From: JAVBKA01 sp031546715
GTDB taxonomy: Bacteria; Bacillota; Clostridia; Oscillospirales; UBA929
NCBI GenBank assembly: GCA_031546715.1
Contig: JAVBKA010000155.1
Span: 1-17,046 of the forward strand
DNA: 17,046 nt
Direction of reading: 5' to 3'
Below are positions 1-6,938 of the stretch, in pieces (position 1 is the stretch's first letter; every line of letters begins with the position of its first letter). The translations under genes were made by a program, and so were the position numbers. The notes below the pieces were generated by a model. The model ran no database searches. It saw nothing but the letters and a program-made list of their open reading frames with translations, and had not been told where the DNA came from.

Positions 1-221
1 ATAGATGCGCGCATTTCGTCGGAGGTTTCCTTTGAACGATAGAACATTCCGTCGCTGGTCACGGTAATTTCAACAATATGTCGGTTCCCCTCCTGAAGAA
101 AAGTGACTTGGGCATCGGCTTCTTTTTTAAAATACTTGTCCAGTTTATCTATTTTCTTCCTAGCGTAGTCCTTAAGGGAATCGGAGACTTCCATTTTCTT
201 TTCAAAATAATTGTATTTCAT
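1..221 (-). CDS. hpf: Ribosome hibernation promoting factor HPF/YfiA (5' part, cut by window edge)
   Basis: Reading leftward from an ATG at 221-219 gives 73 codons that run off the left edge. The protein begins MKYNYFEKKMEVSDSL and continues with a Lys-rich helix (DYARKKIDKLDKYF), a strand with QVTFLQEG, and HIVEITVTSDG followed by RSKETSDEMRAS. This is the alternating beta/alpha pattern of the N-terminal domain of the HPF/RaiA family, and the last part matches the conserved region just before the 'D-x-Y-xAID' helix. Family members bind the 30S decoding region and promote 100S dimers or inactive ribosomes in stationary phase. An AAGGAG ribosome site lies about 8 bases upstream of the ATG on the minus strand. 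Firmicutes usually have the long form with a C-terminal dimerization domain, but that part is outside the window. The family call is fairly safe; long versus short form cannot be judged. Confidence 0.88.
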   Translation of the reverse strand, partial: MKYNYFEKKMEVSDSLKDYARKKIDKLDKYFKKEADAQVTFLQEGNRHIVEITVTSDGMFYRSKETSDEMRAS

Positions 222-265
222 AGGTTGGCACTCCTTTTCATAATGTTGCCGAATGTGACAATATG

Positions 266-294
266 ATAATATCACAGTTTTTTCTAAATGAAAA
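266..294 (-). promoter_or_regulatory. Candidate sigma-A promoter of hpf
   Basis: On the minus strand TTTTCA (294-289) is followed after exactly 17 bases by TATTAT (271-266), about 45 bases upstream of the hpf start. The -10 is five of six to consensus and the -35 is four of six. This is placed by eye; no start site is known. Confidence 0.4.
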
Positions 295-314
295 GGGGTC
301 TAGTGTTAAGTTTT

Positions 315-334
315 GGTGAATTCACCTAGGGTGA
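315..334. promoter_or_regulatory. Candidate operator: three alternating GGTGA half-sites
   Basis: The perfect 12-base palindrome GGTGAATTCACC at 315-326 is followed by TAG and a third half-site GGTGA at 330-334, so that TCACC-TAG-GGTGA is a second, overlapping palindrome. It lies in the divergent region between hpf and the ATPase gene, upstream of both predicted promoters. The arrangement fits a regulator binding as a dimer or oligomer. No family of regulator can be named from it. Confidence 0.35.
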
Positions 335-389
335 TATTTGCACTAAAATTTGCGGTTATTTGTATTCATAAAATCAATATTTCGGCGTC

Positions 390-418
390 TTGTAATTAGT
401 TAATGTTTCGGCTATAAT
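390..418 (+). promoter_or_regulatory. Candidate sigma-A promoter of the DUF4143 ATPase gene
   Basis: TTGTAA (390-395), a 17-base spacer and a perfect TATAAT (413-418) precede the ATPase start by 35 bases. An 8-base inverted repeat, TTCGGCTA at 407-414 and TAGCCGAA at 436-443, straddles the -10 and the expected transcription start, so it could be an operator or a 5' leader hairpin. Confidence 0.55.
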
Positions 419-453
419 ATAGACAACTACAACTTTAGCCGAAGAGGTGACTT

Positions 454-1683
454 ATGAATTACATTAAACGTGCTATGGAGGAAACCTTTAAGCGTGTGTC
501 TGCAGAGTTTCCCGCCATTTTGCTGACAGGACCAAGACAGGTAGGTAAAACTACCATGCTCAAAAAACTTATGTCCGAAGAATCAGGCATACGGGAATAT
601 GTTACCCTTGATGATTTAACAGAGCGCGAAATGGCGAAAAACGACCCCAAAATGTTTTTTCAAATCCACAAGCCTCCCGTTTTCATTGACGAGGTTCAGT
701 ATGCGCCCGAATTATTTCCGTATATTAAAATTATGGTCGATAATTCACACAATCCGGGGGACTTTTGGCTGACAGGCTCGCAGGTATTCAAGCTAATGAG
801 CGGAGTGACGGAATCTCTTGCAGGTCGGGTTTGTCTTTTGCATATGTCGCCTTTGTCACAGGCTGAAATCTGCGGCGTTGCAACAAAACCCTTTCGGCTG
901 GACTTTGACGCCCTTGTGGCAAGGAGCAAAGAGGTAACCTCGGCGGACACTCCGGAAATTTTCAGACGTATATGGGGCGGCAGTATGCCAGCATTGGTAA
1001 GCGGTCAGTACAGTGACAGAAACTTGGTGTACAGCAGCTATATCAGCACATACATCGACCGTGACGTCAGGGAGCTTTCTGGAAATATCGACTCCTTAAA
1101 ATTTATGAGCTTTATAACAGCGGCTGCCGCCCTCTGCGGTCAAATGGTTAATTACAAAACCATTGCTGATGCAGCGGATATAGACCAAATTAAGGCTAAA
1201 AACTGGCTGTTAATTCTCGAAACTCTTGGTATTATATTTTATCTTCGCCCTTACTCTAACAATGTACTAAAGCGCACGGTTTCAAAGCCGAAGCTGTATT
1301 TTTACGACACGGGACTTGTTGCATACCTCACTAAATGGAGTGACTTTAACACTTTGATGAACGGTGCAATGTGCGGTGCGATTTTTGAGAATTATGCAGT
1401 GTCTGAGATAATGAAAAGCTATAATAACTGTGGACTGACGTCGTATATGTATTATTACAGGGATAAGGATGCCAAGGAAATTGATGTTATTTTAGAAAAT
1501 GACGGCAAATTGTACCCCATTGAAATTAAAAAGTCCTCATCTCCTGCCTCTCAGCTTACAAAGGTGTTTGGCGTCATAGAAAAATCCGCACTTGTTCGTG
1601 GAACAGGAGCGGTGCTGTGCACCAGTGACAGGCTGTCAGCTTTTGACAGAGATAATTTAATCGTGCCTGTGTGGCTGATTTAG
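454..1683 (+). CDS. AAA+ ATPase with C-terminal DUF4143 domain
   Basis: The 409-residue product has the layout of the widespread AAA_14/DUF4143 ATPases. A Walker A motif, GPRQVGKTT, lies at residues 26-34, Walker B VFIDE at 76-80, and an LTGSQ sensor-like strand at 106-110. The C-terminal half is DUF4143; near its end EID at 342-344 and EIKK at 357-360 form the D-x(n)-E-x-K pattern of the PD-(D/E)xK nuclease-like fold common in this family. The ATG is preceded by AGAGGTGA at a good distance. The family is patchily distributed, often single-gene, and its physiological role is not settled; ATP-driven action on DNA or a partner protein is inferred from fold only. It stands alone between hpf and a convergent cluster, so its context gives no substrate. 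All motifs appear intact, with no frameshift. Confidence 0.85.
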   Translation: MNYIKRAMEETFKRVSAEFPAILLTGPRQVGKTTMLKKLMSEESGIREYVTLDDLTEREMAKNDPKMFFQIHKPPVFIDEVQYAPELFPYIKIMVDNSHNPGDFWLTGSQVFKLMSGVTESLAGRVCLLHMSPLSQAEICGVATKPFRLDFDALVARSKEVTSADTPEIFRRIWGGSMPALVSGQYSDRNLVYSSYISTYIDRDVRELSGNIDSLKFMSFITAAAALCGQMVNYKTIADAADIDQIKAKNWLLILETLGIIFYLRPYSNNVLKRTVSKPKLYFYDTGLVAYLTKWSDFNTLMNGAMCGAIFENYAVSEIMKSYNNCGLTSYMYYYRDKDAKEIDVILENDGKLYPIEIKKSSSPASQLTKVFGVIEKSALVRGTGAVLCTSDRLSAFDRDNLIVPVWLI

Positions 1684-1704
1684 GGAGGATTGTAACCACC
1701 CCTA
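1681..1704. terminator. Inverted repeat holding both stop codons of convergent genes
   Basis: TAGGGAGG (1681-1688) and CCACCCCTA (1696-1704) form an imperfect stem with a 7-base loop. The left end is the TAG stop of the ATPase gene; the right end read on the minus strand is the TAG stop of rsmI. It is placed like a bidirectional terminator, but neither side is followed by a T-run, so the terminator function is doubtful. The GTAGGGGTGG form seen on the minus strand resembles the GTAGGGGCGAAC element at 11655-11665. Confidence 0.3.
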
Positions 1705-2547
1705 CAACAACTCGCCTAACCTCAGCGTCGCCTTATAAAGCTCGTTTCGGCTATGACTACCGCTTGCCTGCACGGCGGCGGCGGCGTCACGGAGGGACAG
1801 TCCCGACTTTACCATCATATCTACGATGGCGGCTTCGGGGGAAAGCCGTTGCTCCGCGTCAACGGTGGCGGGGGCTTTTTTTATTACAACTGTGTACTCG
1901 CCCTTTTCAGGGTCGCCTGCAAGCAAAAGCTCTCGGACGGCTTCGTAGTTACCCCTGACGGTTTTTTCATACAGCTTAGTTAAGTCGCTGGAAACGCTGA
2001 ATAATGCATTTTCAAAAGCCTCATTTAGCTCAGAAAGTGTCTTCATAATCCGTTTAGGGGATTCGTAAAGCACGATGAGGGCGGCGGCTTGCTTATTTAG
2101 CAGCTCTAGGTATTCGCGGCGTTCCTTGTTGTCGCGGGGAAGAAAGCCCACAAACAAGTAGCTGTCAATTTCAAAACCGCTTATACTGAGGGCTGCCGCC
2201 GCGGCACATGCTCCAGGGATGGCGATAACCTCAAAGCCACGCTTAATAGCCTCGGCTGTCAAAAGACTGCCGGGGTCAGAAATACAGGGTGTTCCCGCAT
2301 CCGACACCAGTGCGATGGACAGGTTTTGCTCCACGGCACGGTTTAGGATATGGGCTGACTTCTCAAGCTCGTTAAATTTATGGCAGGAGGACATAGGCTT
2401 TTTTATCCCGAAATGCGTCAGCAAGCCCAAGGTATGGCGAGTATCCTCAGCCAGCACAAGGTCAACGCTTTCAAGTGTTTCAAGGGCGCGCTTGGAAATA
2501 TCTCCAAGGTTGCCTATAGGGGTTGCAATTATATACAGCGTACTCAT
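1702..2547 (-). CDS. rsmI: 16S rRNA (cytidine-1402-2'-O)-methyltransferase RsmI
   Basis: The 281-residue product is a full-length RsmI, the SAM-dependent tetrapyrrole-methylase-fold enzyme that 2'-O-methylates C1402 in the 30S P site. Diagnostic motifs are ATPIGNLGD (residues 8-16), AEDTRHT (33-39), SDAGTPCISDPG (82-93), the PGACA turn (111-115), GFLPR (134-138) and YESPKR (161-166). Its ATG overlaps the stop of the upstream FAD oxidoreductase gene as ATGA, which suggests translational coupling and implies no promoter of its own here. In many Firmicutes rsmI sits with yazA/yabA-type genes; being the tail of a transporter/oxidoreductase cluster is less usual. The frame ends 18 bases from the convergent ATPase gene, inside a shared small hairpin. 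The call is secure. Confidence 0.96.
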   Translation of the reverse strand: MSTLYIIATPIGNLGDISKRALETLESVDLVLAEDTRHTLGLLTHFGIKKPMSSCHKFNELEKSAHILNRAVEQNLSIALVSDAGTPCISDPGSLLTAEAIKRGFEVIAIPGACAAAAALSISGFEIDSYLFVGFLPRDNKERREYLELLNKQAAALIVLYESPKRIMKTLSELNEAFENALFSVSSDLTKLYEKTVRGNYEAVRELLLAGDPEKGEYTVVIKKAPATVDAEQRLSPEAAIVDMMVKSGLSLRDAAAAVQASGSHSRNELYKATLRLGELL

Positions 2548-4094
2548 GGTTTTTTAGTTTCGTGGTATTCCTGTTCGGCGTTTACGTTCCAAAGCTCGAC
2601 TTTATTTTTACTGCCTGACTTAATAAGCTCCACCGCCGTCATTGCCGTCAGCATGGAATGATCCATGTTATTATAACGGTGCTGACCGTTTCGACCGATG
2701 CAGAACAGGTTCTCAAAACCGTCTAGATACTCACGAACCTTGGGAAACTGCTTATAAACCCCAAAATATGCGGGATATGCCTTTTTAACACGCAGAACCG
2801 TACGCTCCCGAACCACAGAAGTGTCCTTGATTATGCCTATTTTTACAAGCTCGGAGGTTGCAAAGGCAATGAAATCTGCGTCCTTGGCAGCCCACATTTC
2901 GTCGCCCTCGTTGCAGAAATACTCAAGCCCAATCCAAACACGTCCCGCCTTTTCATCCTCCTCAGTGAGCATGTAAGGCGACCAGTTGTTGAAAATTTGC
3001 AGACGTCCTATTTTGACATCTCTCTCTTGAATGTATATCCAACAGTCAGGCACGATGTTGTTTACCGTTTTTATTTTAGTCTTGTTTTCAATCAAAAGCT
3101 TGTCCACTAACAGTCCAACCGTCATAAAATCACGGTAGGGGAGCTTTTCGGCGACAGCCGCAACGTCCTTTGGCACTTGTGTCTGAGGCATTGCCTTTAC
3201 TAAGTCTTTAACAGGCATTGAGGAGAAAAAATAGTCGCCGTTGTATGTTTTTTCGCCGTCTGCTGTCTTGGCGGTTACCGCGGAAATCTGTCCGTCCTTG
3301 GTTTGCGCCTCGACGACTTCTGCATTCATAACAATTTCTCCGCCGAGACGGCGAATATCATCCGCCACGGTTTCCCAAAGCTGACCAGGACCTTTTTTAG
3401 GATACCAAAATTCCTCAATCAGAGAGGTTTCCTTCTGTTTTGAGAACATGTGCAGAACAGCCTTTGTCAGGGAAAGCCCCTTAATACGCTGTGCTCCCCA
3501 GTCAGGCTCCATATCAGCGGGAGAAACTCCCCAAAGCTTGCGGTTATAGTCCTCAAAAAACATATGATACAGCGGAAGTCCGAAGCGGTTGACCATAAAG
3601 TCCTCCAAGGACTTTTCCTCACGTTTAAACACCATCGCTGCCATATAACCGAAGCCCGACTTCATTGTTCGCGCAAAACCAAGATTTGCAATGGTTTGGG
3701 GCTTTAGTGCTATGGGGTAATCAAAAAATTTACGAAGGTAGAGTATACGGGAAACACGGTTGCGCAAAAGCATAACCCTGTCATGCTTTTCAGGGTCGGG
3801 GCCGCCAGACGTCATGGTTTTTTCACGTTTTAACTTAATATCGTCGCGAGCGGGTGAGCCTTGCATTGGCATTGTGCGAAGCCAAAAATCAGTTACTACC
3901 TTGCTTTTTGAGAAAAAACGGTGACCGCCTAAGTCCATCCTGCGCCCGTTGTGGACATGAGTGCGAGATATGCCGCCGATGTCGCCTGTTGCTTCTAGTA
4001 TGACAGGCTTTATATCAGTGCTTGTCAAAAGCTCGTATGCCGCAGTTAGTCCCGCAGGACCTGCCCCGATTATTATGGCTGTTTTTTCTGACAT
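2544..4094 (-). CDS. NAD(P)/FAD-dependent oxidoreductase, UDP-galactopyranose-mutase/amine-oxidase-like
   Basis: The 516-residue protein opens with a Rossmann dinucleotide site, GAGPAG (residues 10-15), an acidic residue closing the second strand (VILEA, E34) and the GG doublet of FAD enzymes (40-41). DLGGHRFF (54-61) is the re-face motif seen in UDP-galactopyranose mutase, protoporphyrinogen oxidase and amine oxidase relatives. The C-terminal FCIGRNGQHRYNNMDHSM stretch supplies the second FAD-contact segment. Related proteins are often found with GtrA proteins and glycosyltransferases, so a step in nucleotide-sugar, lipid-linked sugar or other envelope precursor chemistry is plausible. That role is inference, and the substrate is unknown. 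It follows gtrA after a 137-base gap that places its GGTGA ribosome site in a hairpin, and it is translationally coupled to rsmI. It is probably cytoplasmic: no signal peptide is seen. Confidence 0.8.
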   Translation of the reverse strand: MSEKTAIIIGAGPAGLTAAYELLTSTDIKPVILEATGDIGGISRTHVHNGRRMDLGGHRFFSKSKVVTDFWLRTMPMQGSPARDDIKLKREKTMTSGGPDPEKHDRVMLLRNRVSRILYLRKFFDYPIALKPQTIANLGFARTMKSGFGYMAAMVFKREEKSLEDFMVNRFGLPLYHMFFEDYNRKLWGVSPADMEPDWGAQRIKGLSLTKAVLHMFSKQKETSLIEEFWYPKKGPGQLWETVADDIRRLGGEIVMNAEVVEAQTKDGQISAVTAKTADGEKTYNGDYFFSSMPVKDLVKAMPQTQVPKDVAAVAEKLPYRDFMTVGLLVDKLLIENKTKIKTVNNIVPDCWIYIQERDVKIGRLQIFNNWSPYMLTEEDEKAGRVWIGLEYFCNEGDEMWAAKDADFIAFATSELVKIGIIKDTSVVRERTVLRVKKAYPAYFGVYKQFPKVREYLDGFENLFCIGRNGQHRYNNMDHSMLTAMTAVELIKSGSKNKVELWNVNAEQEYHETKKP

Positions 4095-4097
4095 AAT

Positions 4098-4175
4098 AAG
4101 TCACCATTTCTCCAACGACACAAATATAAATGAATACAACCTACCATCTATCGTTGGTGAAATGATAAGTGACTT
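4098..4175 (-). promoter_or_regulatory. Leader inverted repeat masking the oxidoreductase ribosome site
   Basis: The arm at 4098-4118 pairs with the arm at 4151-4175: seven perfect pairs (CCAACGA/TCGTTGG), one mismatch, six more pairs, a 4-base bulge (ATAA), then seven pairs (AAGTCAC/GTGACTT). In the minus-strand transcript the 3' arm contains GGTGA, six bases before the ATG at 4094, so the fold would hide the ribosome site. The loop is 32 bases. A switch role is inferred; no ligand aptamer is recognised. Confidence 0.45.
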
Positions 4176-4200
4176 TTGTTTAAACATCCGTCGCAACGTT

Positions 4201-4228
4201 GAATAGGTTGAATTTATTCAACCTATTC
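4201..4228. repeat. Perfect 12-base inverted repeat just after gtrA
   Basis: GAATAGGTTGAA (4201-4212) and TTCAACCTATTC (4217-4228) are exact reverse complements with a 4-base loop, three bases beyond the gtrA stop on the minus strand. There is no following T-run on either strand, so it is not a standard intrinsic terminator; it may be a 3'-end processing or stability hairpin, or a protein site. Confidence 0.6.
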
Positions 4229-4231
4229 CCC

Positions 4232-4687
4232 CTAAGCCCTGTATATAATAAACTTTCGTGTTATAAAGTTCCACGCCATAACCACGGCGGTTGCAACAAT
4301 TTTGCCTATATACAGGTAATAATTAGCCGCTAAAGCACCAAATAAGCTCATTTGCGCCAGAGGATGAATGAATACCCAAACGATGCCTTCCGTCAGCAGA
4401 AGCCCGATAAATGAAAACACAGAAAACAGTGAAAATTCCTTTGCCTTGCTCATCTTACCCTTCGCCGCAGGTGTAAAAACCCAGAATCTTGAGATAAAAA
4501 AGTTAGTCAGCAAGCCTACTAAAAATCCCAAGCCCACTGCCACATATTCGTTGATATCCAACAGCTCAACACATACCGTCATAACTCCGTAGTCTGCAAT
4601 AAACGCGAGTCCGCCCACCAAAAGGAAGCGGAAAATCTGGACAAGGGTGCTGTCTGTCTTGCCTGACAGCATAGTTTTAATGTTCAT
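4232..4687 (-). CDS. GtrA-family membrane protein
   Basis: The 151-residue protein has four hydrophobic segments, at about 16-38, 46-66, 85-108 and 122-144, and the GtrA signature spread over them: FRFLLVGGLAFIADYGVM in segment 1, LTNFFISRFWVF at the end of segment 2 and NFITRKFIIYR at the C-terminus. GtrA proteins are thought to help move lipid-linked sugars (undecaprenyl-phosphate-glucose in the founding Shigella phage case) across the cytoplasmic membrane, or to assist polysaccharide and teichoic-acid decoration. The ATG lies 11 bases inside the end of the MFS gene and has an AAAGAGGT ribosome site within that gene. No glycosyltransferase is visible nearby, which is unusual because GtrA is normally paired with one. 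Confidence 0.9.
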   Translation of the reverse strand: MNIKTMLSGKTDSTLVQIFRFLLVGGLAFIADYGVMTVCVELLDINEYVAVGLGFLVGLLTNFFISRFWVFTPAAKGKMSKAKEFSLFSVFSFIGLLLTEGIVWVFIHPLAQMSLFGALAANYYLYIGKIVATAVVMAWNFITRKFIIYRA

Positions 4688-5969
4688 TAACTACCTCTTT
4701 CCTATGAATTTTCCGCAAGGATAACTGAAAAATTATTGATAAAATCGGAAATATTGACGCCGCTAGCATACCACCACGCAAGCCCACCTGTTCAGGCGTG
4801 ATTGCAGTTATCCGCAAATTAAAATGCGGCAAGAGGTCAACCACCTTGCCCGTAAACCACGGACCGATAGAACAGCCGATATCGCCCCCTGCGGACAATA
4901 AGGCAAAAAGCGCAGTTCCCGCATAGGGCAGTTTGTTTGCCGCCATAACGAGAGTTCCGGGCCATAGCATGGAGGTAAATAATCCACACAAAGCACATGC
5001 CGCCAAGGACATTGCAGGCATGGATACAGGTGCAAACGCTGCAATCCAATAGCAAAAAACAGCCCCGACCGAGCCGAAAATCAGAACCTTGCCAGTATCC
5101 AGTTTGTGAGCAAACATACTGTTTAGAACTCGTCCTGTTCCCAAGAGCAACGCAAACACCATTGAACCCATTACGTCACCCAGAAGCTTGGGAAGGCGCA
5201 GACCTTTTTCTATAAAAGGAGAAGTCCATTGCGCCATGCTGACTTCTGACGCACCTCCGAAAAGAATCGCCATAAATGCAATAACAAAAATAGGAGAAAA
5301 TACCCATTGTCTAAGCTTTTGCAAGGTGCTTTCGTGAGGGACTTCCGCCAAGGGAACGCGGCAAAAGAGAAATATATTGATGGTAGGAAGTATGCCCCAA
5401 AGCACTACAATTATCGGCCAGTTTTCACGTCCCAGAAGAAAAATCAGCAGGGTGGTTATCAGCACTACGGCGGCTGAGCCCCATGCGTAAAAGGAGTGCA
5501 AAAGGCTCATAGCACGGGCTTTTCCCCTCGCTACGTCCTCGCCCTCAGAGGGAATGGCGTGTATAATTGGGCTGAGTAACAGCTCCAGCAAGCCGCCGCC
5601 TGCGGAGGAGAAAATCGTACCGATTATCAGTCCGGTAAATATTGAGGTGGGAAACAATAACACCGATGCGCCGAACAGAAAGAATCCGACAGCGCACAGA
5701 ATATGTCCCGCAACCACGAAGCGCCTGAAGCCGTGCCTGTCTACAATTCTTGAGAAACCAATATCCATTATCACCTGAGTAACAAAATTGATTAGCACTA
5801 AAATACCAAGATCGGTATAGCTAAGTCCAAAAATGTCCTTAAGAGGTATGAAAATTATAGGCGTGACATTAACAACGGCGGCTTGGACAACATTTCCCAA
5901 GTAACATGCGCCGATGGTGCTTTTCCAGCTTCGTCTGACTGTAGAACCTGAGATGTCGGCATTGGTCAT
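4677..5969 (-). CDS. Major facilitator superfamily transporter
   Basis: The 430-residue protein is hydrophobic throughout, with roughly twelve predicted membrane segments. The MFS motif A between segments 2 and 3 is present in slightly altered form, R-I-V-DRHGFRR, at residues 74-83. The layout is that of sugar- or drug-type MFS permeases of the FucP/NarK-like broad group; the substrate cannot be told. The start ATG overlaps the stop of the E2-like gene as ATGA and is preceded by an AGAGGA ribosome site in that gene. The stop lies within the first codons of gtrA. This tight packing says that the E2-like protein, the carrier and GtrA are made together, so the carrier probably serves the same pathway. 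Confidence 0.85.
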   Translation of the reverse strand: MTNADISGSTVRRSWKSTIGACYLGNVVQAAVVNVTPIIFIPLKDIFGLSYTDLGILVLINFVTQVIMDIGFSRIVDRHGFRRFVVAGHILCAVGFFLFGASVLLFPTSIFTGLIIGTIFSSAGGGLLELLLSPIIHAIPSEGEDVARGKARAMSLLHSFYAWGSAAVVLITTLLIFLLGRENWPIIVVLWGILPTINIFLFCRVPLAEVPHESTLQKLRQWVFSPIFVIAFMAILFGGASEVSMAQWTSPFIEKGLRLPKLLGDVMGSMVFALLLGTGRVLNSMFAHKLDTGKVLIFGSVGAVFCYWIAAFAPVSMPAMSLAACALCGLFTSMLWPGTLVMAANKLPYAGTALFALLSAGGDIGCSIGPWFTGKVVDLLPHFNLRITAITPEQVGLRGGMLAASIFPILSIIFQLSLRKIHRKEVVNEH

Positions 5970-6805
5970 GGTACGTCCTCTCTAACCTCCGTTGGGGGCT
6001 GCTCTAGCAGTTCAGGGTTAGCCATATATCGGGCAATCTGCTTAAATGCCCTTGCGTTAGTGCTGCCAGGAGCAGTTCTTTCGTCATTTACCACACCGAT
6101 GGGTAAATATGAGCAGATTACGCCCTCGGAATTCATTTCGTGGACTTTTTTGCCCATGGTAATAAAATAACTGATGGTACCGTACTCGTATAAATGGTGG
6201 TAGGCATGAGGAAGGTTTATAGAAGCGAGGTTTGCAATAAAAAGCGAAGCGTGAAAGGGGTCGTCCTTTATAAGAGATGCTGGCATAAAATTATGCATGT
6301 CCAGCCATTTCAGCAGCTTAATTATTGGACCTGACAAAAGCGGTAAATTCATAATAGTTTCAACAATTTTGTCCGCGTCGTTACCAGTGTTTGAGTTTTT
6401 GTTTGCTTCAATTGCGGCATCTAGCTTTTTTTGCACCTGTGGCAATGTGTCCGTTCGTTCAAAAAACACCTTAATGCAGGTTTCCTGCGGCTGTCCGTTC
6501 TCATAACCTTTTAGCATGACGAAGGACACAGACACGTCACTTCTGCCATATATTTTACGGTTGACAATAAAACGGTTTAGGTCCGGATACTCGCAGACAG
6601 TTCTTATAAAAGCTGCAATCATTATGCCCATGGCGGAGTACTTACTGCCGCTTTTCTTATGTTCTTTTAAAAAACGTTCAGTTTTGTCAAGTCCAATAGA
6701 AAGTGTTGTTTCTGTTTGTGAATCCGTTCTTCTGGGCATAAGATGTGGTATCATCTTAAAGAAACTGTCAGGGCTTTTCAGTAATCTTCCGTCGCTTCTT
6801 TTCAT
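5966..6805 (-). CDS. E2/CAT-fold acyltransferase-like protein lacking the catalytic His motif
   Basis: The 279-residue product resembles the catalytic domain of 2-oxo-acid dehydrogenase E2 subunits (chloramphenicol acetyltransferase fold). It starts directly in the catalytic domain, with no lipoyl or subunit-binding domain, and PDLNRFIVNRKIYGR (74-88) matches the E2 'P-x-LN' strand-helix. In true E2 and CAT enzymes the active site is HxxxDG near the C-terminus. Here the aligned stretch is DERTAPG (241-247), with Glu for His and Pro for Asp. I recall similar 'DERxxxG' proteins in Clostridia, so the change is probably a clade trait and not a mutation. A His-rich segment, PHAYHHLYEYGT (199-210), may be functionally important. 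It could be a non-catalytic scaffold or an acyltransferase with a different site. It is the first gene of the minus-strand cluster. The ATG has AGGAAAGG upstream. Confidence 0.75.
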   Translation of the reverse strand: MKRSDGRLLKSPDSFFKMIPHLMPRRTDSQTETTLSIGLDKTERFLKEHKKSGSKYSAMGIMIAAFIRTVCEYPDLNRFIVNRKIYGRSDVSVSFVMLKGYENGQPQETCIKVFFERTDTLPQVQKKLDAAIEANKNSNTGNDADKIVETIMNLPLLSGPIIKLLKWLDMHNFMPASLIKDDPFHASLFIANLASINLPHAYHHLYEYGTISYFITMGKKVHEMNSEGVICSYLPIGVVNDERTAPGSTNARAFKQIARYMANPELLEQPPTEVREDVP

Positions 6806-6909
6806 TCAGTGCAACCTTTCCTGAGTTATAAATTTTCCATGAGTACCGTCAGAGCTTTTATGCTAAAGAAAGGTCTGACAAAATTAACCAAACTAAGTAG
6901 AATCGAAAA

Positions 6910-6938
6910 AGTATACCATGTTTTGAGAGGAAAAACAA
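6910..6938 (-). promoter_or_regulatory. Candidate promoter of the E2-like/MFS/gtrA cluster
   Basis: On the minus strand TTGTTT (6938-6933), a 17-base spacer and TATACT (6915-6910) lie about 105 bases upstream of the E2-like start. The -10 is good and the -35 is weak. The implied leader contains a 6-base inverted repeat, GTCAGA at 6848-6853 and TCTGAC at 6874-6879. Confidence 0.35.

Noticed and set aside
78..266. Small plus-strand membrane-like protein
   Set aside because: It is the antisense of hpf; its hydrophobic residues come from reading Lys/Glu codons in reverse, and it lacks a ribosome site.
4098..4175. Terminal inverted repeats of a small mobile element
   Set aside because: The arms end at the ribosome site of a gene, no target duplication is visible, and the loop of 32 bases is too short for a typical element; a leader hairpin explains it better.
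4201..4228. Intrinsic terminator of gtrA
   Set aside because: The stem is perfect but AT-rich and has no T-run on either strand, so it was recorded as an inverted repeat only.
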